Part shown: one piece after another, positions 11,201 through 20,956 of the stretch | Layout of the letters: every line of letters starts with the position of its first letter | Numbering within the stretch: the first letter of the stretch is position 1 | Assembly (NCBI GenBank): GCA_025526995.1 | Contig: JAHLKG010000008.1 | Span: 62,001-126,000, forward strand | Source of the DNA: Powellomyces hirtus | Lineage: Eukaryota > Chytridiomycota > Chytridiomycetes > Spizellomycetales > Powellomycetaceae | DNA: 64,000 nt | Reading direction: 5' to 3' | Translations under genes and position numbers: made by a program | The notes under the pieces: model-generated | What the model was told of the DNA's origin: nothing | Database searches by the model: none | The model's input: the letters and a program-made list of their open reading frames with translations, nothing else

Positions 11201-14147
11201 ACGCTCATGATTTACCTGCCCGTTACTTTCGGCGACAAGTTCCAGCCGTACCTGGGTTCCATCATCCCGCCTGTTCTGCGTGGTCTGGCCGACGAAAGCG
11301 AGCCTGTCCGAGACTGCTCGTTGAAGACGGGTAAGATGATTATTCGCAATTACGCGACCACGGCGGTCGATTTACTGTTGCCTGAGCTCGAAAGTGGCCT
11401 GTTCGATGAGAACTGGCGGATCCGGCAGAGTTCCGTGCAGCTCATGGGTGACCTGCTGTACCGTATTGCGGGAGTTTCCGGAAAGGTGGAACTCGAAACT
11501 GGCGAAGACGAAGGACTTGGCACCGAGCACGGACGACAAGCGCTTATTACTACCCTTGGCAAGCAGCGATTCGACAAGGTTCTGGCGAGTTTGTACGTTG
11601 CCCGGGCGGACGCAAGTGCCACTGTCCGACAAACGTCCCTGCATGTCTGGAAGAGCATCGTGTCCAACACGCCCCGCACGCTCAAGGAGATCTTGCCGAT
11701 CATGATGGATATCCTTGTTGCGAGCTTGGCCAGCGAGAGCGTCGACAAGCGTGGTTCTGCTGCTAGGTGTCTTGCTGACCTTGTCCGCAAGTTGGGCGAG
11801 AGCATTCTGGGCGAACTGTTGCCGATCCTTGAAAAGGGTCTAGACAGTGATCGTGATGAGATCAGACAAGGTGTCTGTGTCGCCATGACTGAAATCATGC
11901 ATTCTGCGGGTAAGACGCAGGTGCAAGAGTTTGTGGTTGAGTGTGTTCCGCTGGTCAGGAAGGCGCTGGTCGATGAGGAGGTGGAAGTCAGGGAAGCTGC
12001 TGCTCATGCGTTCGACATGCTTCACCAGCACATGGGACGACAAGCCATTGACGAGGTGCTACCGAGCTTGCTTAACACGCTCAAAGCTGGAAGCAATCAG
12101 TCCGACCGTTCAAGCCAGTACGCCTTGGAAGCTCTCAAGGAAATCATGGCAGTGCGAAGCAACGTGGTGTTCCCTGTGTTGATCCCGACCCTCATTTCCC
12201 GCCCCATGACCGCGTTCAATGCGCAGGCTCTCGCCAGTCTGATCACTGTCGCCGGGCCAGCACTTAACAGACGCCTGGAGGCTATCTTCCCGGCCCTTAT
12301 GGATGCGATCGAGGAAGGCGACCCTGCGGCGGAGGAGATCAACGAGACCATCAAAGTTTTGTTGTTAAATGTCGAAGGCGACGATGGCGTACACACTATC
12401 ATGACGTTATTGACCGACGCGATCGAGAATGGTGGAACGGAGAAGAAGGTGGTAGGATGCCGGTGCTTGCAGGTGTTCTGCGAGAACAACAAGGAAGATC
12501 TCGAGTCAGATTACATCGGCGACTGGATTGAGGTTCTGGTCGGATTGCTCCGTGGACGCGACGCAGAGGTTGTCAAGAGCGCCTGGTTGGCGCTCGATGC
12601 TCTCGTCAAGAGAATCCCCAAGGATGACATGGAGCGGTATGTGCTGACACTTCGCCGAGCGTTGCGGGATACCGAAGAAGGCATGGATGAGTCAGAAACG
12701 CTCGAGGGTCTTTCGATCCCCAAGGGCATCTCGCCCATTCTCCCCATCTTCCTGCAAGGTCTCATGTACGGCAGCGCCGACTGTCGCGAGCAGTCTGCCC
12801 TTGGCCTGGGAGATCTCGTCCGCCGCACCACTCCTGAGGCACTCAAGCCGTACGTGACGCAGATCACGGGACCTTTGATTCGTGTCATTGGCGACCGGTT
12901 CCCTTCGGGCGTCAAATCGTCCATTCTCATGTCCCTCGGCCACTTACTTGACCGCGTCGCGCCGATGCTGAAACCGTTTTTGCCGCAGCTCCAGCGAACG
13001 TTTGTCAAATGTTTGTCGGAACCGAGTGGAATGGTGCGCGACCGGGCGGCCCGCTGTCTGGCGGCCCTGATCCCGTTGCAGACCCGATTGGACCCGCTGA
13101 TTGTGGAACTGGCACAAGGACTCCGCCAAGCAGAGGACAGTGGAGTTCGTGCGGCCATGTGGGAGGCTGTGTATGGGCTTGTCAAAGGTGTGGGTGGACC
13201 GGGACGGGATCTGAACGAAACGAGCAAAAAGGCGATTGAGACGCTGGTCACGGAAGGTCTGAGCGGAAGCGGCGAACACGATGACGGGGTCCGCGCTGGT
13301 GCCGCCAAGGTGTTTGGAGCGTACTGCAAGTACGTCTCGGCGGACCAGTCCCGCCCCATTATTGTGTCGCAGATTCTGGAGGCGAAGGGTTCTCCGGATT
13401 GGTGGCGTCTAGCGGGTGCTATGATGGCACTGCATAACACCATGAATGACGCGCCGACGATCATACATGAACTAGGATTGAGCAAAGAAGTTGCACAGTT
13501 GGTTGCAGATGCGCTGAGACATGAAAAGGTACGTGTGCAAGTCTTGGGGGATTTTTGATTGTGCCAAAAAAAAACTGACAGTTCACTTGATGTTTACTTT
13601 TTAGCCACAAGTAGTAGAAGAAGCAGTGACGGCTGCCGGCCGGCTGTTGGCTCTGCCAGCGTATATTGACGCTGGAGTTGCGGAACAGCTGATACCTGCG
13701 TTGGTGGACGTGTTGCCTGCTGGTACTGCATCGAACGAGGCGCGGCGAGAAGCTGAGGTGGTGATCAAGAGCGTGGCCAAGAACTCGCATTCGGTATGTA
13801 CAAAATGCGACATTTCCTTGCGCCGCCTCAAGTTTGACTGACACTGTTGTTTTTTTCGGGCAAAACAGACACTTGAGCCGCACCTCCCAACAGTGGTCCC
13901 GGCCCTGATGCTCTGCGTACGCGACCGCAACACGCCCGTCAAGCTCGCAGCCGAACGCACGCTTCTGCACGTGTTCCAAATCAACAAACCCAACGCCAGC
14001 GGCGCGCAGGTGCTTCAAACGTACCTCGGCGGACTCAGCGATGCGGCGACTGCGCGAAACATTGGAGATTATGCCCGCCGTGTACTGAGTAAATTGAGTG
14101 CGGAGGATAGTGACAACGAGGATGCGGGGGATGTGGTAGTTTACTGA
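5289..14147 (+). CDS. GCN1: GCN1, ribosome-bound activator of Gcn2 kinase (8 exons, 2792 aa)
   Basis: Exons: 5289..5514, 5592..5793, 5872..6262, 6322..7192, 7250..8716, 8775..13528, 13605..13793, 13869..14147; the sum is 8379 nt, divisible by three. The product is a giant HEAT-repeat protein close to the usual Gcn1 size (about 2670 aa in yeast). The middle part (from about residue 1515) resembles the eEF3-like region. The following segment (from about residue 1815, motif GAAQGLSEVLAGLG, then SNTPRTLKEILP) matches the conserved region that binds the RWD domain of Gcn2. Known role: with Gcn20 it senses stalled or collided ribosomes and activates Gcn2, which phosphorylates eIF2alpha. Intron 7193..7249 is 57 nt and has no stop, so it can be misread as coding. 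For intron 5794..5871 I chose the GTTCGT donor because it alone joins to the conserved frame. Start chosen: first ATG, with an acidic N-terminus. Confidence 0.95.
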
Positions 14148-14935
14148 TTTGTAAAGAGTGACGACAGGAGGGAAGCGTGGTGATGGTGGTTTTTTGATGG
14201 GAGAGCTTTGTTTCCATAGATGCATTACATTTTATCTTTTTAAATACACTTTTGCGGCATGTTAAGAAAGAATAACAGATTGGACTCTTTGTGTGCCGAC
14301 CAGTGTTGACGCTTCTGAAAAATGGGCGGTTAGAGAAGACAGAAAGAAATTTTATATACAACAAGCTCTTTGCAGCAGATACGAGGAGGGCTGGCGGCAG
14401 AAGAACTTGCGTGGCCGCAAGCAAAGAAATCTTGTAGACAAGGTAACGATTCCATGGTCAAACTGCACATGTTGCCCAAATTTACGAGGGAAGCGAGAGT
14501 ATTGGGGTACGCGAACCGAAGTTGAGTTTTCAACAAATAATAGTCGATGTATGGTGTGTATGACTTTGTCTCTGTCAACTTGATACTTTAATGTAACTTC
14601 ATGATCGGGTGTAGCTTGGGCGTTTTATCAAGTTTTTCTGCGATCAAAGTGCGCAAGGTTATGCTCGACGGTCCACAACGTTCGTGACTTTGAGCAAGAA
14701 GCAGACCTTTCGACCCATTGATTCACTTTTTACGAGGTTTCTTTTACTTGGCCGGAAAACGACGATTTGACCCAAATGCACCCCACATTCTGTCTGATCT
14801 AACTCTACCTACCTACCTATCTATCTATACAGCAGATGCCACAACGACGTCGAGTGCTGCAGAAACAGAACGTTCAAGATTGTCCTCAAGCTCAGCCTCC
14901 ATATCATCCCCCATAGAAGGTATTGACTGACTGAG
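14148..14935. other. Intergenic, downstream of GCN1
   Basis: Contains the GCN1 3' region and several short frames without recognisable content. A short CTAC-rich stretch lies near 14806-14826. Nothing else is supported. Confidence 0.5.
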
Positions 14936-15106
14936 ATGCCCAATCCTTCCGCCTCCTCATCATTGAGCGCCATCCACAAACTGTCAGTCCCCCTCAGTGA
15001 ACTGGCATTTCAAGAAGGCCTGCTTGACCAAGCCAAGAAGGCCGCGAAGATTTTGATTCCGTCATGGATGCGTCAACCTCTCATCACGTCACGCGCTTTT
15101 CAATAG
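14936..15106 (+). other. Short open frame, possible truncated gene start (56 codons)
   Basis: An ATG opens a 56-codon frame with an amphipathic stretch containing AKKAAKILIPSW. This faintly recalls the N-terminus of choline/ethanolamine kinases, but no kinase motif follows in any frame before the aquaporin gene. It may be a truncated copy, an exon of an unresolved gene, or chance. Confidence 0.2.
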
Positions 15107-15151
15107 TTGACCGCCAGGGCCAGGACATTGACCTACCATGTAACCTACACT

Positions 15152-15161
15152 GTATATATAT
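15152..15161 (+). promoter_or_regulatory. TATA-like element upstream of the aquaporin gene
   Basis: TGTATATATA lies about 120 bases before the aquaporin ATG. It suits a core promoter, judged by sequence and distance only. Confidence 0.35.
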
Positions 15162-15277
15162 CCCCTTAACCCTGCACATCATGCTCCATACGCTTTTCCG
15201 AGAAAATCCAGTACGACAACGGGCAAAAAGCCGCCCCTCGCATCTCTAGTTCTTTCATTCGCTTCTCAGAAGAGAAC

Positions 15278-16207
15278 ATGTCGGGCCACCACGAAATCAA
15301 CATCCACGATCCAGATCAACGTAACCTACACCCCATGCGCTCTGACCACACGCTGTCACCATCCGGCGGGCGCAGTGGTGGTGGAAGCCAGCGTAGGAAC
15401 GATCATTCTCGCAAGCAGTATTCCCCCATCGTCCGCGATGCGCTGGCAGCCAGCGTCGAGACCCTTGGAACTTTTTTGTTCCTATTTGCAGCGTACGGAG
15501 CCGTCAACGCTGCTTCCGCAGCTGCAATCGCGGAAGGAGGAGCTTCAGGCGTCGTAGGCGTCGCAGGGACTATGATGATTGCTACGTCCTTCGGTCTATC
15601 CCTCCTCGTCGTCGCCTGGGCACTGTATCGCGTTTCCGGAGGTTTACTCAATCCAGCCGTTACCGTTGCCCTCGTCATCTCGAAAGCTATCACCCCACGG
15701 CGTGGCGCCATGTTCGTTATCGGTCAACTTATCGGAGCTTTAGCTGCGGGTGCGGTCGTTGAGGGACTCTTTCCCGGTCCTTTCACGGGCGCCAACACTT
15801 TAAAAAACGGTATCAGCATCACGCAAGCCTTCTTCTTGGAAATCATCCTCACAGCGTTATTCACCATCGTCGTCCTCATGCTCGCCGTGGAAAAGAGCAA
15901 ACACACTTACCTTGCCCCCATCGGGATCGGATTGGCTCTCTTCCTCGTTCATCTTGTCGCTGTGCCGTACACCGGTTGCAGCGTTAACCCTGCGAGGAGC
16001 TTTGGAGCGTCCGTGTTCGAGGGCGAGTGGAACAACCATTGGGTCTTCTGGTTAGCGCCGATTCTTGGCGGTGTGCTTGCTTCCTTGTTCCATATGGCGA
16101 TCAGAAGGATCGATTATGAATCGCTGAATCCTGGTCAAGATGCTGCACATGATGGTGAAAAACAGCAAGAGACGAAGGAGGTGGAAGGAACGAGGGAGAG
16201 AGATTGA
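15278..16207 (+). CDS. Aquaporin, MIP-family water channel (309 aa, no intron)
   Basis: A six-span membrane channel with both half-helix signatures: GGLLNPAVT in the first half and GCSVNPARSFG in the second. The second motif, with Arg after NPA, is the aquaporin selectivity-filter pattern, and the surrounding sequence is closer to orthodox water channels than to glycerol facilitators (inference from sequence feel; the filter residues need alignment). The N-terminal 50 residues are hydrophilic, rich in His, Ser and Gly; the C-terminal 40 are charged. Expected place: plasma membrane or vacuole. In a wall-less zoospore, water balance would be a natural role, but this is inference. The start is the first ATG in frame, just downstream of a TATA-like site. 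Confidence 0.92.
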   Translation: MSGHHEINIHDPDQRNLHPMRSDHTLSPSGGRSGGGSQRRNDHSRKQYSPIVRDALAASVETLGTFLFLFAAYGAVNAASAAAIAEGGASGVVGVAGTMMIATSFGLSLLVVAWALYRVSGGLLNPAVTVALVISKAITPRRGAMFVIGQLIGALAAGAVVEGLFPGPFTGANTLKNGISITQAFFLEIILTALFTIVVLMLAVEKSKHTYLAPIGIGLALFLVHLVAVPYTGCSVNPARSFGASVFEGEWNNHWVFWLAPILGGVLASLFHMAIRRIDYESLNPGQDAAHDGEKQQETKEVEGTRERD

Positions 16208-16843
16208 TACGAGGCTTTCTTATAATTCCTAGCGCTGAGGATTGACTGCTGGACAAACGCGGTGTATTTCCGTTGACCCACACTATAGACTAATTATTTT
16301 TCCGTACACAAAACCTCCCTTTGCTGTTGGTATGCGAGGCTATATTGATGGTGCTGAGAGAACAACAATCATTTAATATTCAATGGAGAGTATTGTGAAA
16401 CCACAGTGGCTGCCTTGAAATGACGGGCTGAAATTCCATTGTATGATCCATTAATCTCTTCGAACACAGCATCCCAAGCAGTGCCAGATGAGAATATGCT
16501 TTGACAAGCCGAAAGCCATGTGAATCTTGCCAGCCACACAGAAGTAACTGGTGGATAAGCTAGCTCATTCATTTCCTGGCCAAAGCTCACAGGTCTGGTC
16601 AGTTGAGCATTATCCCTTTTGGAAGTCTCATCGCCCTGGGCTGTAGAGCTTACAGCCTTTGAAGTTCTTGGAGATATCGGCTAATACGGATGTATTTGCA
16701 GAGGATGGGCGTAACTGAACCAGCCTGTTGGTAGAGTCTTCTTTGGGGGGTTAACTCTTCTACTTCAATGCAGAACAACTCCTCAGTTGTTTGTAAATGG
16801 AAGGAGATTAGATGTGTATGTTTATTTAACAAGTTCTTAAGTC
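16208..16843 (-). other. Unresolved region with two protein-like minus-strand frames
   Basis: On the minus strand, frames at 16650-16850 and about 16369-16670 are open and have protein-like composition (for example TSVWLARFTW). They lie directly downstream of the PP1-inhibitor-like gene and could be its extra exons or a separate decayed gene. The phases differ and I found no convincing splice join. Confidence 0.25.
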
Positions 16844-17128
16844 TTAACAATGAAACCGTTGACGATAAGCTATCTTTCTACCTTTTTCTTCAATCGTCTT
16901 CCCCATCCCCTTAATATCCACCACCCCGTTGTCCCACTGCACGCGGCGGTCGTCCAAATTCCCGCCACGGAGATGGAGTTTGCTGTCGAGAATGAGTGGT
17001 TGTGGCGAGGTGGAGTGGGAGGCAACGGTTTGGGTTTGCGAGCCAGTGGAGAGGGGTTGTGGGGCGAGGGCCGTGGAGATTGAGGATGAAGGACGTAGTG
17101 GGGTTGGAGGTGGGTTTGCGGTGGACAT
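16844..17128 (-). CDS. YPI1: Protein phosphatase 1 inhibitor, YPI1/PPP1R11-like (94 aa)
   Basis: A short, disordered protein. Residues about 50-75 carry the family core LRGG followed by RRVQWD and VVD..GMGK, as in type-1 phosphatase inhibitor 3 (yeast Ypi1, human PPP1R11). RVQW is the RVxF-type PP1 docking motif. Known role: nuclear regulator of PP1. Odd point: right after GMGK the family normally continues into a Lys-rich Cys-Cys-Ile-Tyr/Phe-His segment; here the frame goes TIEEK..., with no Cys pair. Either the tail is lost or a downstream exon was missed: a possible GTAGAA donor lies just after TIEEK, but no exon with the Cys motif was found. It is divergent with the gene at 17319, sharing a 190-base promoter region. 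Confidence 0.65.
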   Translation of the reverse strand: MSTANPPPTPLRPSSSISTALAPQPLSTGSQTQTVASHSTSPQPLILDSKLHLRGGNLDDRRVQWDNGVVDIKGMGKTIEEKGRKIAYRQRFHC

Positions 17129-17318
17129 TTTCTATTGCCGAAAAAAGATAATGGAGCGGACGAGTGACGAGTGTGGCTTTGCAAGGGGAGGCTTAGTTAC
17201 GTGGTCTGTTTCTGCTGACACATTTCACACTTGCCTCCCCTCCGCTTTCCCCTCTCTTTTCCCCTATCACTTTTTACTGTCAATTCATTACTCTTCAGTT
17301 ACCCACAACCCGGCCACC

Positions 17319-18447
17319 ATGCTCTCCCCAACCCATTCTCTCCCGCAACAACAACAACAGCAGTACCACCATGCATTCACTCGACATAATCCCTCCATCC
17401 CCGACGCCCCGCCTTGTGGCCGCTTAGCCCGCATCGGTAACAACTCGCGAAATACGAGTGATAATGTGTTTGCATTCGGCGGTGTTATGGATGGTAGGAG
17501 AAAGCAGAGAGAATAGATAGTTTGTGGTGGGGAGGTGTGGTCGTGAACGTTGATGAAAATTAAAGAAGGGGGTTTTTTTTTTGGTAGATGTCACCCGGTA
17601 TAGAACCGACGCAGCAGCAGCCGAGACAGAACGTCGGCAAGTACAGCGTGACCGGCGGAGCAAGCGGGTCGAAGTGCGGAGGTATAACTTTTCTTTTCTG
17701 ACCCACTATATAGTGTTGCTACCTGTAACACCCTTGCACCAGTGGGAGCATTGACTGACCTCCTCATTTCTCCCCAGAAACTGGCTAGAAAACATCGAGA
17801 CCCGCCGCTGGGACGTCGAATCCGCGACCCACGAGCGCGCTGCCGCCCACCTCGCCATGAAGCAGGGTGCGTCGCGATTAGGAGTTAGTAGGTAAGTTCG
17901 GGGAGGTGGGAGAGTGAGGCGAGATCGTGAGCCGAGGGAGAGCATTAGAGTGGTTGTTCCATGTTGTACATTTGCATGATGTAGCGATCTGTGTTTTCTA
18001 ATTTGTTTTATGTTAGGTCCGGATACAACCCCATCACCAACACCTATGCACCCACAGCCGAAGGCCAGCAGCTCGCCGAACGGGATCAGATCGATATGGT
18101 AATATCTTTATTTCCATTCACTCACCCTACCCTGGACCTCACGCTTACCCTTCTTTTTTTTTCGCCAGCGCAACCTCGCCCACCGCGCCACAACCAACTA
18201 TCTCCGCCTCAACACCTTTGATCCCATCACGGGGAAGGACGTGCACCCCATACCAACACCCAACTCCAATTCCAATTCCAGTGAGAATGTAAATTCGAAA
18301 CGATACCCCCGCCGCACACCCGAAGAAACGATGCGCCATGTCATCCCACCCGAACCGGCTGCGTTCAGAGAGGGATTTCAGAAAGCGTTGAAGGAGGCGG
18401 TGCCGTTGGGCGAAGTGAGAGAACGGGGGAAGAGACGGTGTGGGTGA
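17319..18447 (+). CDS. Conserved-looking hypothetical protein (5 exons, 247 aa)
   Basis: Exons: 17319..17493, 17588..17681, 17778..17891, 18017..18098, 18169..18447; the sum is 744 nt. All introns have good donors (GTAGGA, GTATAA, GTAAGT, GTAATA) and AG acceptors, and the frame holds through five exons, which supports a real gene. The product begins with a Gln-rich stretch and has an Arg/Glu-rich middle, then two similar motifs, GYNPITN and TFDPITGKD, about 40 residues apart. No signal peptide or membrane segment is seen. Such N/D-PIT-G motifs occur in small conserved proteins of ciliated organisms as I recall, so a flagellum-linked role is possible, but this is weak inference. No name is assigned. 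Confidence 0.7.
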
Positions 18448-18640
18448 TGGATAGGCCAGTTGTGATTGGCTTGAACAGTCACGATGAGGACAAATCAGAT
18501 CAATTTGGTTCAAGTATATAAGATTGTGAAGAACATATCTACAGAAATTTCTAAACACAAAATGTGCCACAGTTGCTATCTACCCGTATCTACACTATCT
18601 ACAGTATTTTTTCATTTTTTAGTTGGAGGTTTTCCTTGCC

Positions 18641-20185
18641 TCATGGAGCCTTCGCACCAAACACACACGTCTGGGTCGGTTCCGCAGGCTCATCCGTCGT
18701 CATCGTCACAACAACCGTTCTGGTACGTTGTTGCCGGGGTTCCACAACCTTCGTAACAGCAGGTGGCTGCGCGGGAGATGCTCTGTCCGTTTGCGCCGGC
18801 GGAGGAGGTGCACTCTCCGCGTCAGTCGCCGCTGGGATTGCATCCGTCGGTTCCGCCCCAGCACTCGTCGTAGGATTACTCACTACCGGCACCGGTTGGA
18901 CATCTGCCCACGCGACTTCCTGCGAACACCAGCTCCCCTCACACGTTCCAGTAACCAGCACCCCGACGCCATTCCTCACCACCACGGCGGTAGGCGTATC
19001 AATATTCGTTCGAATGGCGGGTCGTGCTTCTCTCCCATTGCCCAGATTATGCACCGCCAAAAAGTTCTTGTCGGCGACATAGACGAAATTCTGGTCCACG
19101 TCAATCTTCATTCCCTGGGATGACCCCAACACATCTTCCTTTGTGCGGACTCGTCGCACGATACGGGGGTTGGTGAGAGGCGCGGCTTCGTTGGGCATGA
19201 CGTTATAGCGGATCACGATGGCGTGGGAGGCAATGGTGGCGGTGGTGTTGGAGATTCGGCTGCCGCTGTTTTTCGGGTTGGTCGGGTCCGGGGGAATTGG
19301 GATGTTGGAACCTGGTAGTGCCGAGGGTGTGGCTGCAGCTCGTCCTCTGATGTTGGTTCTCCGCCCCTTTCCACCCGTCCCGGCCAATCCTCCATTTACG
19401 GGGTTGGTCGCATTATTGTTATTCCCACTTCGTTGCACGAACCGCAACAACGACACCACGACGCGGTTATCATACTGAGCCACATCTCGTACATACCACC
19501 GTCCATACCCGGCAGCCAGCATCTCGACACTATCGCCGAGGTTGGCTACTCCGGGGCGGTTGGCGGGGACGCGCCAAATTTGGTTGTTGAGCCCGACAAC
19601 GAGGACATCGCCGCGGCCTTCACGGGAGGTGCGGATGATTCCGTTGAGGGAGGTCGCGTCGTTGATTGTGGAGGCGAGCGATTCCCCGTTGCTGTTGTTA
19701 TTGGTGTAGGAATCGCCATTGTTGTTGTTTTTGAAATTGAGCGTCTCCCCACTCCCTGTCGTCCCACTGGTGTTGCCCGCGAACACCTCCAACAAAGCCG
19801 GATCATACAACAACCTCCTCGTGCCCGTCTTCAGATTCGCAGCTTGCACAACATGGTACCGCGTGTCAGCCAAGAACACCGTCTCGCCATCGCCCAGCGC
19901 AGCAACTCCGTAATACGACGCCGTTCTCGCGTCCACCACCATTGGCCACGGGCGTTTCTCTCCCGTCTTGGGAGTCGTGTCGACCATGCCCGCAAATGAG
20001 ACCGGAATACCCGGTTGGAGAGCTGTGAGAATAGTAGGCACGCCGGACCCGTTGACGTAAATGTGTTGGGTGGGTGAGAGGACGGCGAGGTCTTGGATGG
20101 CGGCTGGGAGTGGGGAGGCTGCTGAGCAAGGGTCGGAGAGGTGGAAGAGGACCACAGGGAGGAGAGTTATGAGTGAACGCAGCAT
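18641..20185 (-). CDS. Secreted protein, hypothetical (514 aa)
   Basis: The N-terminus is a signal peptide with a hydrophobic core ending near PCSAAS. The body contains short beta-rich blocks with patterns such as VFLADTRYH, VLVVGLNNQIWRVP and NFVYVADKNFLAVHNLG, which suggest a beta-propeller-like fold with strand repeats. It carries several N-x-S/T sites and Asn-rich inserts (about residues 150-170). The last 90 residues are Pro/Ala/Thr-rich, as in O-glycosylated stalks, with a final Cys. There is no clear GPI signal, since the C-terminus is not hydrophobic. Likely extracellular or wall-associated. No enzyme motif was recognised. It is convergent with the gene ending at 18447. Confidence 0.75.
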   Translation of the reverse strand: MLRSLITLLPVVLFHLSDPCSAASPLPAAIQDLAVLSPTQHIYVNGSGVPTILTALQPGIPVSFAGMVDTTPKTGEKRPWPMVVDARTASYYGVAALGDGETVFLADTRYHVVQAANLKTGTRRLLYDPALLEVFAGNTSGTTGSGETLNFKNNNNGDSYTNNNSNGESLASTINDATSLNGIIRTSREGRGDVLVVGLNNQIWRVPANRPGVANLGDSVEMLAAGYGRWYVRDVAQYDNRVVVSLLRFVQRSGNNNNATNPVNGGLAGTGGKGRRTNIRGRAAATPSALPGSNIPIPPDPTNPKNSGSRISNTTATIASHAIVIRYNVMPNEAAPLTNPRIVRRVRTKEDVLGSSQGMKIDVDQNFVYVADKNFLAVHNLGNGREARPAIRTNIDTPTAVVVRNGVGVLVTGTCEGSWCSQEVAWADVQPVPVVSNPTTSAGAEPTDAIPAATDAESAPPPPAQTDRASPAQPPAVTKVVEPRQQRTRTVVVTMTTDEPAEPTQTCVFGAKAP

Positions 20186-20956
20186 TTCGGTGGTTGTGGT
20201 ATATCAGTTTTTCGAAGGATGCGACGAGGAACCAGTCCACTTGTATATTTGTCTGTTATCGCTGAGAACGTAGGTCGAGCGGGGTGTTCAGTCGAAGGTC
20301 AGTTTTCCGTTTCTCTTTTCTGTATAACACTCTCGTTCTCCCGAATGCTCTATGGTTGCTCAGCAAGCAAAAGCAACACACAAGTCCAGGGAAGTATAAT
20401 AATAAAACTCTCAACAACAAGCCACCCCGACTACAAACCCAGTCATGAAAGCCTAAAGGTTCGGAAGAGAGCTGTATGAACACAAAACGCACAGGCACCC
20501 AGTTTGGTTTCGTCTTTCCTTTCCCTACTTAGTGCGGCCAGCTACCCGTCCCCGTACCGTAAATATATTTGCGGCCAAGTGAGCTAAGCGACTATTGGTG
20601 CAAGGTGTGAGGTTTGTTGATTTTTCTTTGGTTTCAAGTCGCGAGTACTCCGACCAAGAGATCACAAAGAACGCGTCTTGTGTTTGAGTATTACGAGAGT
20701 ATTGGGTCAGCATTTCACACTGCGCCACATGTGCTTTACAATGAGAAGTCACCAACAACAAAGAGGGGCCAATGTCCACCCGCAAACAAGCACATAAAAT
20801 GCTTTCTGATATCATATAACATTTCTACTAAGAAAAAAAATCTACATATCAAGCACATTCTTCATATACAAACACTATACACAAGGGGCAGGCAGGCATG
20901 GATAAACACAACGGGTGAAAATGGGAACCTCATCTTCTTATGAGTCCATCTTTTCT
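20186..20956. other. Intergenic, no supported gene
   Basis: Holds the 5' region of the secreted-protein gene and the 3' region of the low-complexity gene. Only short random frames were seen. Confidence 0.5.

Noticed and set aside
12511..13485. 324-codon open frame on the minus strand inside GCN1
   Set aside because: It is fully antisense to the conserved GCN1 frame and is rich in Ser, Arg and Pro, as expected of a codon shadow.
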